64,000 bases of DNA from Promineifilum sp019695075 (GTDB taxonomy: Bacteria > Chloroflexota > Anaerolineae > Promineifilales > Promineifilaceae): assembly GCA_026129185.1 (NCBI GenBank), contig JAHCIO010000002.1, forward strand, positions 1 through 64,000. The letters are read 5' to 3'. Below, piece by piece: positions 53,302-60,658 of this stretch (the first letter of the stretch is position 1; each line of letters begins with the position of its first letter). Position numbers and translations under genes: made by a program. The notes beneath the pieces are model-generated. The model had not been told where the DNA came from and did not search any database. It saw nothing but the letters and a program-made list of their open reading frames with translations.

Positions 53302-53769
53302 ATGGCAACGAGCGGCAACGTCAAGGTCATCTTCAACAACAAGCGGGCCAACTTCGACTTCGAGCTGCTGGAGCGCTTTGAGGCCGGGCTGGTGCTGACG
53401 GGCACGGAGATCAAGTCCATTCGCGCCAACCACGTCAGCCTCCAGCGCAGCTTCGTCCAGGCCAAGGGGGACGAGTTATGGCTGCTGGAGGCCAACATCT
53501 CGCCCTACGAGCACGGCAACCGCGAGAACCACGAGCCGACGCGCCCGCGCAAGCTGTTGCTCCATCGCCGCGAGATCAACCGCATCCTGACCAATCTGGC
53601 CCAGAAGGGGCTGACCGTCGTGCCGACGCGGCTGTACCTGAAGGGCGGCCGGGCCAAGGTCGAGGTGGCCCTGGCCCGCGGCAAGCGCAAATTCGACAAG
53701 CGCGCCGACATCGCCCGCCGCGACTCCGACCGCCAGGTGGAGCGGGCGCTGCGCGAGAAGTACCGCTAG
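53302..53769 (+). CDS. smpB: SsrA-binding protein
   Basis: Binds tmRNA and brings it to stalled ribosomes for trans-translation. 155 residues, normal length; VIFNNKRANFDFELLERFEAG, TEIKSIRANHVSLQRSFVQ, ISPYEHGN, RKLLLHRREINR and KVEVALARGKRKFDKR are the family's blocks. The ATG at 53302 with GAGGGAG upstream is preferred to a GTG six codons earlier that overlaps the protease stop. No tmRNA gene is seen nearby. Confidence 0.97.
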   Translation: MATSGNVKVIFNNKRANFDFELLERFEAGLVLTGTEIKSIRANHVSLQRSFVQAKGDELWLLEANISPYEHGNRENHEPTRPRKLLLHRREINRILTNLAQKGLTVVPTRLYLKGGRAKVEVALARGKRKFDKRADIARRDSDRQVERALREKYR

Positions 53770-53773
53770 GGTG

Positions 53774-56020
53774 CTACTCGTCGCCTTCCGGCTTGCCGCC
53801 CGACCGGTCGCGGAAGAGCGCGTAGGCGCTGACGACGAGCACCACCAGCGCCAGGCCGATCTGCACCGCCGTCAGCGACGAGATGCGATTGCTGGGCGGA
53901 GCGACCTTGGCCACAACGGCCGGCTTGGGCAGGGGCGTAGCGCCCGAAGCGGGCGTGCCCGCAGCGGGCGTGCCCGCGCCCACGGCCGCCGGCGTCGGCT
54001 CCTCGCCTTGCTGGGCCAGCAGGAAGGCCACCAGGGTGTCCTGCTGCGCGACGCTGAGGCGCGTGGCGTAGTCGCGGGGCATGATGCTGGGCAGACACGG
54101 GCCGTTGGGGCAGGCCGGGGCCAGGTAGGCGTTCGGCTCCAGCACCGACTGGCGGATGTACTCCTCGGCGGTCATGCCAGGCACGCGCCCGCCGGCCGTC
54201 AGCCCGATGGCGGTCAGGTCCGGCCCGACCTTATGGGCCTCGCCGATGGCGCCGATCTTGTGGCACGCGCCGCAGCCGGCGTTGAGGATGATCGTCTGCG
54301 GGTCGCTGCCCTCGATGGGGCGCGGCGTCGGCGTGGGCGCGGCGGTGGGCGTGTCGGCCGGGCTGGTGGGCGTCGGCGCGGCTTGCAGCGCGGCCAGTTC
54401 TTCGGCCGTCGGCTGGCGCAGTTCGCCGGCCGGCTCGGCATGGAGGATGGCCTCACAGGGGGAGAAGTCCGGCTCGGGGTCGGGCATGCACCACCACGGC
54501 CCGCCCTTCTTCGTGTGCAGCAACGGCACCCACCAGAGCACCACATCCTCGCCCGACAGGGCGTCGCCATCGATCCACTGCCGCGGCGGAATGAAGGTGT
54601 CGCCGGGGCCGGTGACGATTGGCTCCTCGCCTTCCAGCGGCTTGTCTTGCAGCAGGAAGAAGTAGGCCTCGTCCAGCCCCAGCGGGTCGGTGCGCTCCAT
54701 GAACCAGCGGTAATGCACGTCGCCGTCGAAGATGGCTAGCTTGTGCCCTTCGGGCGATAGTCCCTCGACGACGGGATGCGTCTCGAATTCGACCGTCTGC
54801 TCCACCCACTGCGTGTCCTCGAACAGCCAGACCTGGTCGCCCGGCCCGCCGTCGAGATCGACGTCGATGCGCCAGAAGGGGCGATAGACCGATAGATCGT
54901 CGCAGCCGGGGCCGTGGGAGATGAAGCGCGGCTGGAAGCGGCCGTCGGCGTAGAAGCGCATGATCTCCTCGTAGCGGTAGCAGCAGATGCAGTTGGGCCA
55001 GCGAGTGAACTCAGTGAAGAGCTGCCGCACTTCGAAGCCGTCGCCCAGGTCGTTGATCACTGTGTCGCCGAAGGGGGGCACCGTGGCGGCAAAGCCGATC
55101 TCATCGCGGTAGCCGCCTGGCCAACTGGGATACCACGCCTCGATCTGGCCGATCTTGGCGCTGGCGAAGATGCCGCGCCCGCCGAAGGTGGCGTCGCGGA
55201 AGTTGATGCCATCGTTGGCGGTCATCTCCCAGCAGACGCTCCAGCCGTACTGCTCGTGGCAGCCGTCGGTGAAGGCGTTGCGCTGGGCCAGCGGCTTGCC
55301 CTCGCTGCGGTCGGCGCGGGCGCGGGTGTAGAACGTCCGCGCCACGACCTCGCGCTCCAGATTGACGAAGACGTGGTAGACGCGGCCCGTCCCCGCCGGG
55401 TCGTGGAAGGTCAGATCGACGCACCACTCTTCGCGGCAGGCGTTGTCGGCCAGCCAGCCGGACATGGGGATCATGGCCGGGTCCATCGCGCCGATGTCGT
55501 CGCCGAGGATGGCTCGCACCTGGGCGTCGGCCGCGGCGATGCGCATGGCCTTGGGCAGCACTTCGCTGGAGCCGCCGGGGCGGCCGTCGGCGTCCTGCCA
55601 CTGGGCGATGACGCGGTCGCGGTCGAGATCGACGATGGCCTCGATGGTGCCGCTGTCGGTGTAGTTGTAGTAGGTGACGATGGCGCAGTTGAGCTTGTCG
55701 CAGCCCTGGTCTTGCCAGTAGCGGGCCTCGCCGGCGCTGAGGCGGACCGCGCCGACGAACTCGGTCGAACGATCGGCCAGCAGCGCCGCCAGGGTCGTGT
55801 CCGCCTGGGCGACGGCGCGCACGGCGGCCGTGTCCAGGGCGTAGCCGGCCGGATAGCCGGCCACCTCGGCGGGCATGTCGAGCATCTGCTTGCTCTTGGC
55901 CACGGCCAACTGGACACTCTCGCGATGCAGTTGGTTGTTCCAGAGGCCCAGGAAGGCGATGAAAACGGCGTTGATGAGAACGAAGCGGAGGATACGCTGC
56001 GGGGTAAATGATAGTCTCAC
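53774..56020 (-). CDS. Copper-amine-oxidase-like protein fused to cytochrome c
   Basis: 748 residues: N-terminal transmembrane helix (about 11-26), N2/N3-like domains with IVTYYNYTDSGTIEAIVDLD, a large beta domain, a Thr/Pro linker (about 540-570), a mono-haem cytochrome c (C583-x2-C586-H587, Met in SIMP) and a C-terminal membrane helix (about 716-736). The middle domain follows the amine-oxidase order (IGQIEAWYPSWPG, then YEEIMRFYADGRFQP, then WRIDVDLDGG), but at the topaquinone site it reads WPNCICC and where H-x-H copper ligands are expected it reads DLSVYRPF. Copper-TPQ chemistry is therefore unlikely. The role may be extracytoplasmic electron transfer. The family call for the middle domain is an inference. 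Confidence 0.65.
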   Translation of the reverse strand: MRLSFTPQRILRFVLINAVFIAFLGLWNNQLHRESVQLAVAKSKQMLDMPAEVAGYPAGYALDTAAVRAVAQADTTLAALLADRSTEFVGAVRLSAGEARYWQDQGCDKLNCAIVTYYNYTDSGTIEAIVDLDRDRVIAQWQDADGRPGGSSEVLPKAMRIAAADAQVRAILGDDIGAMDPAMIPMSGWLADNACREEWCVDLTFHDPAGTGRVYHVFVNLEREVVARTFYTRARADRSEGKPLAQRNAFTDGCHEQYGWSVCWEMTANDGINFRDATFGGRGIFASAKIGQIEAWYPSWPGGYRDEIGFAATVPPFGDTVINDLGDGFEVRQLFTEFTRWPNCICCYRYEEIMRFYADGRFQPRFISHGPGCDDLSVYRPFWRIDVDLDGGPGDQVWLFEDTQWVEQTVEFETHPVVEGLSPEGHKLAIFDGDVHYRWFMERTDPLGLDEAYFFLLQDKPLEGEEPIVTGPGDTFIPPRQWIDGDALSGEDVVLWWVPLLHTKKGGPWWCMPDPEPDFSPCEAILHAEPAGELRQPTAEELAALQAAPTPTSPADTPTAAPTPTPRPIEGSDPQTIILNAGCGACHKIGAIGEAHKVGPDLTAIGLTAGGRVPGMTAEEYIRQSVLEPNAYLAPACPNGPCLPSIMPRDYATRLSVAQQDTLVAFLLAQQGEEPTPAAVGAGTPAAGTPASGATPLPKPAVVAKVAPPSNRISSLTAVQIGLALVVLVVSAYALFRDRSGGKPEGDE

Positions 56021-56057
56021 AGGGCGGGATTATAACACCCTTGGCGAGGGCGCACGA

Positions 56058-56086
56058 TGTCCCTCCCGGCCTTTATCTGTTACACT
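56058..56086 (+). promoter_or_regulatory. Promoter abutting the coaBC start
   Basis: TGTCCC (56058-56063), 17 bp, TACACT (56081-56086); the start would fall at 56093, one base before the ATG. Confidence 0.5.
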
Positions 56087-56093
56087 TCGGCCC

Positions 56094-57317
56094 ATGCAAC
56101 CCATCACCGTTTTTCAGGGCCGGCGCATCCTGCTGGGCGTCACCGGCTCCATTGCCGCCTACAAGTCCGTCGATCTGGCCTCCAAGTTGACGCAGGCCGG
56201 AGCGCTGGTCGATGTGGTCATGACCGAATCGGCCGCCCGTTTCGTCACGCCGCTGGCCTTTCGCTCCGTCACTGGCCGGCCCGTCACCACCGACATGTGG
56301 AGCCTGGACGACCACGTCCGCCACGTGGGTCTGGGCGAGGCGGCCGAGCTATTTCTCATCGCCCCGGCCACGGCCAACACGCTGGCCAAGCTGGCCTGTG
56401 GGCTGGCCGATAACCTGCTGACGGTGACGGCGCTGGCCGCGCGTTGCCCCGTCGTCGTCGCTCCGGCGATGGACGGCGGCATGTATGAGCACGCGGCCAC
56501 GCAGGCCAACCTGGCTACCCTGGCGGCCCGCGGCGTCGCGCAGGCCGGCCCGGCCGAGGGGCGCATGGCCTCCGGGCTGAGCGGCCTCGGCCGGATGCTG
56601 GAGCCGGAGGCCCTGCTGGCGGAGGCGCGGCGCATCCTGGCGCGGGACGGTGTGCTGCGCGGCCGGCGCGTCGTCGTCACCACCGGCCCGACGCGCGAGG
56701 CGCTCGACCCGGTGCGCTACATCAGCAACCGCTCCACCGGCAAGCAGGGCATCGCCGTGGCCCAGGCCGCCCTGGACGCCGGCGCGGAGGTGACGCTCAT
56801 CGCCGGGCCAATCGCCGCCAGCCCGCCCTATGGCGCGCGCGTCATCCCCGTGGAGACGACGCAGCAGATGGGCGAGGCAGTGCTGAGTTGCGTGGCCGAC
56901 GCCGACGCGCTGTTCATGGTCGCCGCCGTGGCCGACTTCCGGCCGGAGGCCGTGTCCGACCGCAAGATCAAGAAGACGGAGCGGCCCGATTGGGGCCTGG
57001 CCATCGGCCTGGAGAAGACGCTCGACATCCTCAGCGCGGTCAAGGAGCAGCGCGACCGGACGGGCTACCCGCGCGTTGTGCTCGGCTTCGCCGCGGAGAC
57101 CCACAACGCCTTCGAGTACGGCCGCGACAAGCTCCTGCGCAAGGGGCTGAACTTCATCGCCGTCAACGACGTGACCGCCGACGGGGCCGGCTTCGCCGTG
57201 GACACCAATCAGGTCGTGCTGCTTAGCTCCGCCGGCGTGGTCGAGACGATGCCGTTGCAGAGCAAGACGGCCATCGCCGAGCGGCTCATCCACCACGTCG
57301 CCGCGGCGCTGGGCTAG
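56094..57317 (+). CDS. coaBC: Bifunctional phosphopantothenoylcysteine decarboxylase/synthetase
   Basis: Two steps of CoA synthesis: ligation of cysteine to phosphopantothenate (CoaB) and decarboxylation (CoaC). 407 residues, normal length. CoaC (1-185): ILLGVTGSIAAYKSVDLASK, the catalytic His in DDHVRHVGL, LIAPATANTLAKLACG. The substrate motif PAMN-x2-M reads PAMDGGM and the flap Cys motif LACG-x-G-x-GRM reads MASGLSGLGRM, so Asn and Cys are replaced by Asp and Ser. CoaB (from ~190): VVTTGPTREALDPVRYISNRSTGKQG, FMVAAVADFRP, KIKKTER. The stop interlocks with that of metF (57314-57317). Confidence 0.95.
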   Translation: MQPITVFQGRRILLGVTGSIAAYKSVDLASKLTQAGALVDVVMTESAARFVTPLAFRSVTGRPVTTDMWSLDDHVRHVGLGEAAELFLIAPATANTLAKLACGLADNLLTVTALAARCPVVVAPAMDGGMYEHAATQANLATLAARGVAQAGPAEGRMASGLSGLGRMLEPEALLAEARRILARDGVLRGRRVVVTTGPTREALDPVRYISNRSTGKQGIAVAQAALDAGAEVTLIAGPIAASPPYGARVIPVETTQQMGEAVLSCVADADALFMVAAVADFRPEAVSDRKIKKTERPDWGLAIGLEKTLDILSAVKEQRDRTGYPRVVLGFAAETHNAFEYGRDKLLRKGLNFIAVNDVTADGAGFAVDTNQVVLLSSAGVVETMPLQSKTAIAERLIHHVAAALG

Positions 57318-58342
57318 ACCGGCTCCAGCGGTTGCGCGTGCGGCAGATGGTGGTGATGGCGCGGCCGGTGGGGGTGGCGGGCAGCTTCCTCGCCGGCGGG
57401 CGTGCCCGTCTGTAGCGGGCGCGGCAGCAGCCCGGCCTCTTCGATGATCTCGGCCACCAGTTCTTCTTGCCGATAGGCCATCACGTGTACGCCGGCCACC
57501 CCGGCGATCTCGCGCACCTGCTGGATGATCTCCACGCAGATGCGCTTGCCCTCTTCGCGCTGCTTGCCCTTGGGCGCGCCGCGCAGCCGGGCGACGACTT
57601 CGTCGGGGATGTAGACGCCGGGCACTTTGCTGCGCATGAACTCGGCCGCCTTCTCGCCGCGCAGCGGGCCGACGCCGACGAGGATGAAGACGCGCTCGTG
57701 TAGCCCCAGGTCGCGGACGCGCTGCATAAACTCCGCCAGCCGGGGTACGTCGAAGCAGTATTGCGTCTGGATGAAATCGGCCCCGGCCTCGACCTTCTTG
57801 GCCAGGCGCAACGGCCGCCACGCGAACGGCGGCGCGAACGGGTTCTCGGCCGCGCCCAGGAAGAGTCGCGGCGGCACGGTCAGGCGGCGGCCGCTAAGCA
57901 GCACGCCCTCGTCGCGCATGATCCGCGCCGTGCGCAGCAGTTGGGTCGAGTCGAAGTCGAAGACGCGCTTGGCCTCCGGCTGGTCGCCGTTGCTGACGTC
58001 GTCGCCGGTCAGGCAGAGGACGTTGCTGACGCCCATCGCCGCCGCGCCGAGCAGGTCACCCTGGATGGCGATGCGGTTGCGGTCGCGGCAGGAGACCTGG
58101 AAGACGGGCGAGTAGCCGGCGCGGGTCAGCAGGGCGCAAATGGCCACGCTCGACATGTGGCAATTGGCTCCGGAGGCGTCGGTGGCGTTGATGGCGTCGC
58201 AGACGGCCGCCAGCGTCACCGCGGCGTCGTAGACTTCCTGCGGGTCGGCGCTGTCGGGCGGGTTCAGCTCGGCGGTGACGGCGAAAAGGCCGGCCCGCAG
58301 CAGCCGTTCCAGCGCGCTATCGGACTTCGTTGGGCTATTCAT
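57314..58342 (-). CDS. metF: Methylenetetrahydrofolate reductase
   Basis: Reduces 5,10-methylene-THF to 5-methyl-THF. 342 residues; FAVTAELNPP, the folate-site DASGANCHMSS, LLGAAAMGVSNVLCLTGDD, GADFIQTQYCFD and ILVGVGPLRGEKAAEFM are conserved. The C-terminal ~45 residues are unusual and contain a His-rich tail (RHPHRPRHHHHLPHAQ). It overlaps metV by eight bases, the arrangement of the MetVF-type reductase that takes electrons through MetV rather than directly from NADH. Last gene of the operon. Confidence 0.93.
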   Translation of the reverse strand: MNSPTKSDSALERLLRAGLFAVTAELNPPDSADPQEVYDAAVTLAAVCDAINATDASGANCHMSSVAICALLTRAGYSPVFQVSCRDRNRIAIQGDLLGAAAMGVSNVLCLTGDDVSNGDQPEAKRVFDFDSTQLLRTARIMRDEGVLLSGRRLTVPPRLFLGAAENPFAPPFAWRPLRLAKKVEAGADFIQTQYCFDVPRLAEFMQRVRDLGLHERVFILVGVGPLRGEKAAEFMRSKVPGVYIPDEVVARLRGAPKGKQREEGKRICVEIIQQVREIAGVAGVHVMAYRQEELVAEIIEEAGLLPRPLQTGTPAGEEAARHPHRPRHHHHLPHAQPLEPV

Positions 58343-58865
58343 GGCCGTCCCTCCCGGCCGCGGGCAGGGTCTCGCGCAGGGCCACCTGCGAGGGCAGCTT
58401 ACGCCAGCCTTCGGGATAGTCCACGTCCGCCCTGGTCAGCATGTGGACCCAGGCCGAGCCGCCTTGCAGACTGCGGTTGACGGGCGGTTGAATCCAGAGC
58501 AGTTCCTCGCTGTAGCGGCCCATGCGCTGCGAGCGCTCGTAGGCCCGCACCCAGACGCAGCGCATCTGCGGCTTGACCTCGCAGTGGCCGTTGGGCCGCA
58601 CGCCGCCACAGGGGCCGTTGCGCAGCTTCTTAGGGCAGTTCATCGGGCAGGTCATGCCGGTGGAATGGAGGATGCATTGGCCGCACATGCGGCAGCCAAA
58701 GAGAAGCTCTTTGGCCAGGCGCTCCGGCGGCTCCAGCCAGCGCTCGACGCGCTCGTAGCCGATGCGGCGGATGAGCGGGTCGGCGCGGTTGAACAGACGA
58801 ACGGTGAGGTCGTAGGCCCACTCCAGGAAACGGGGGTGATCCTGCAACCACATACGAATGGACAT
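58335..58865 (-). CDS. metV: MetV-like zinc/iron-sulfur subunit of methylene-THF reductase
   Basis: 176 residues of the family annotated methylenetetrahydrofolate reductase C-terminal. A Cys-rich core (about 57-103: FGCRMCGQCILHSTGMTCP, CPKKLRNGPCGGV, GHCEVKPQMRC) matches MetV, the partner of MetF in acetogens and many anaerobes. It should bind a cluster or zinc and relay electrons to MetF. It overlaps metF by eight bases and follows the methyltransferase gene by 21 bases. Confidence 0.88.
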   Translation of the reverse strand: MSIRMWLQDHPRFLEWAYDLTVRLFNRADPLIRRIGYERVERWLEPPERLAKELLFGCRMCGQCILHSTGMTCPMNCPKKLRNGPCGGVRPNGHCEVKPQMRCVWVRAYERSQRMGRYSEELLWIQPPVNRSLQGGSAWVHMLTRADVDYPEGWRKLPSQVALRETLPAAGRDGHE

Positions 58866-58886
58866 AAGTGGCTTCCTTGGCCGAGG

Positions 58887-59870
58887 CTAGTTGCGCGGGC
58901 GGCGACGGGCGCGCGCGGGGGCGGCCGCCGGGCGGTCGCCGGCGTTGGCCAGTTCGGCGTCCAGGGCGGCCCGCTCGGCGTCGGTCAGCGGTGTCCGCAG
59001 CGCCTCGGCGATGGCGACAATGTGGTCGGGGCCGTTGCCGCAACAGCCACCGATAAAGCACGCCCCCAGCGCATGGACGCGCCGGGCGTAGCGGCCCATG
59101 ACCGGCGGCGTGGCGTCGTAGATCAGTTCGTTGTGGCGCCATTGGGGCATGCCGGCGTTGGCCTTGGCGATGAGGCGCACCTCTGGCGCTTCGCGGTGCA
59201 TGGCGTGGATGACGCCCTCGATCTCCTCGATGCCGTTGCCGCAATTGGCGCCGACGGCGACCAGGCCCCACGCTTTCATCGTCCGCACGGCCTGGGCGGG
59301 GGTGACGCCCATCATCGTGCGGCCGTTGGTGTCGAAGCTCATGGTGGCGGCGATGGGCAGGTCGCTGACGGAGCGCGCGCCCTCGACGGCGGCGCGGGCC
59401 TCCTCCAGATCGCTCATCGTCTCCACCCACAGCAGGTCAGCGCCGCCGGCGGCCAGCCCGCGGGCCTGCTCGGCGAAGGCGGCGCGCGCGTCGTCGAAGG
59501 TCATGCTGCCCATCGGGGCCAGCAGTTCGCCCGTCGGCCCCATCGACCCGGCGACGAGGACGGGACGACCGGCGGCGTCGGCCTCCGCGCGGGCGTTCTG
59601 CGCCGCGGCGCGGTTCAGCTCGTAGGCGCGGTCTTGCAGGTTGTGGAGCTTCAGCCGGTAGCGCGTGCCGCCGAAGGAGTTGGTCAGGATGATGTCCGAC
59701 CCGGCGCGGATGTAGCCGCGGTGGACAGCGCGGATGCGGTCGGGATGGAGCACGTTCCAGGCTTCCGGCGGCGCGCCCGATTGTAGCCCGGCGGCGAAGA
59801 GCACCGTGCCCATCGCGCCGTCGAGGACGATGGCCTCGCGGGTGTCGAGGAGTTGCTGTAGCTTGTCCAT
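58887..59870 (-). CDS. Homocysteine S-methyltransferase, stand-alone domain
   Basis: Transfers a methyl group to homocysteine to give methionine. 327 residues, equal to the homocysteine-binding barrel of MetH/BHMT alone. Zinc ligands are the Cys in VGANCGNG and the pair in IGGCCGNG; VLDGAMGTVLFAAGL at the start and LTNSFGGTRYRL are family blocks. No folate or cobalamin domain is attached. The corrinoid protein gene ends six bases upstream, indicating that the two form one split methionine synthase. Replacement methyl donors such as S-methylmethionine are less likely in this context. Confidence 0.9.
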   Translation of the reverse strand: MDKLQQLLDTREAIVLDGAMGTVLFAAGLQSGAPPEAWNVLHPDRIRAVHRGYIRAGSDIILTNSFGGTRYRLKLHNLQDRAYELNRAAAQNARAEADAAGRPVLVAGSMGPTGELLAPMGSMTFDDARAAFAEQARGLAAGGADLLWVETMSDLEEARAAVEGARSVSDLPIAATMSFDTNGRTMMGVTPAQAVRTMKAWGLVAVGANCGNGIEEIEGVIHAMHREAPEVRLIAKANAGMPQWRHNELIYDATPPVMGRYARRVHALGACFIGGCCGNGPDHIVAIAEALRTPLTDAERAALDAELANAGDRPAAAPARARRRPRN

Positions 59871-59876
59871 AGCTGC

Positions 59877-60572
59877 CTATGCCTTGGCCTTTTGCCGGCG
59901 AATGTACATGAACTTTTTGGCCGTCTCCACGCCGACGGCCGCGTCACGGCAGTAGGCGTCGGCCCCGATCTCCTCGGCGAAGGCCTGGTTGAGCGGCGCG
60001 CCGCCAACCAGGACGATGATGTCCTGGCGAATGCCGGCCTCTTTCAGCGCTTCGATGACGACGCGCATGTAGGGCATCGTCGTCGTCAGCAGCGCGCTCA
60101 TGCCCAGGATGTCGGGCTTGTGCTTCTCGATGGCTGCCAGGAACTTCTCGACGGAGTTGTTGACGCCCAGATCGATGACCTCAAAGCCCGCGCCCTCCAT
60201 CATCATGCCCACCAGGTTCTTGCCAATGTCGTGGATGTCGCCCTTGACTGTGCCGACGACCATCGTGCCGATGCGCTCCGCGCCGGTCTCGGCCAGCAGC
60301 GGACGCAGGATGGCCATGCCCGCCTTCATGGCCTTGGCGGCCATGAGCACCTCCGGCACGAAGAGAATGCCGTCGCGGAAGTCGGCCCCGACGATATCCA
60401 TGCCGGCGACGAGGCCATTGGTCAGGATGGCGTATGGCTCGTGGCCGCGGGCCAGCATGACCTGGACTTCCTCGGCGATCTCTTCGGCGTAGCCATCGTA
60501 GAGGTCTTCCTTCATCAACTCATAGATCTCGTCGTCCGACATCGTTTGCAGATCGATCTCTTCGTCGCTCAT
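59877..60572 (-). CDS. Corrinoid (B12-binding) methyl-carrier protein
   Basis: 231 residues. An N-terminal helical cap (about 10-95, EVQVMLARGHEPYAILTNGL, GILFVPEVLMAAKAMKAG) precedes the Rossmann-type cobalamin domain with lower-ligand motif D112-x-H114-x-x-G117 in GDIHDIGKN, then GADAYCRDAA near the end. It shuttles a methyl group between a donor methyltransferase and the homocysteine methyltransferase. GAGGAT precedes the ATG. A strong hairpin (60586-60613) lies directly upstream, between it and the reactivase gene. Confidence 0.93.
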   Translation of the reverse strand: MSDEEIDLQTMSDDEIYELMKEDLYDGYAEEIAEEVQVMLARGHEPYAILTNGLVAGMDIVGADFRDGILFVPEVLMAAKAMKAGMAILRPLLAETGAERIGTMVVGTVKGDIHDIGKNLVGMMMEGAGFEVIDLGVNNSVEKFLAAIEKHKPDILGMSALLTTTMPYMRVVIEALKEAGIRQDIIVLVGGAPLNQAFAEEIGADAYCRDAAVGVETAKKFMYIRRQKAKA

Positions 60573-60585
60573 GACACATCCTCAT

Positions 60586-60613
60586 GGCCCCGGCCGGCGA
60601 CCCGGCCGGGGCC
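60586..60613. promoter_or_regulatory. 12-bp hairpin between reactivase and corrinoid protein genes
   Basis: GGCCCCGGCCGG (60586-60597), loop CGAC, and exact complement (60602-60613), three bases before the SD of the corrinoid protein gene. No T-run lies downstream on the minus strand. It may stabilise the downstream mRNA or limit read-through. Confidence 0.65.
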
Positions 60614-60658
60614 TCTTTCGTTCTCTCCGTTCGACGCGGGCCTGTCCACACGGCGCGA

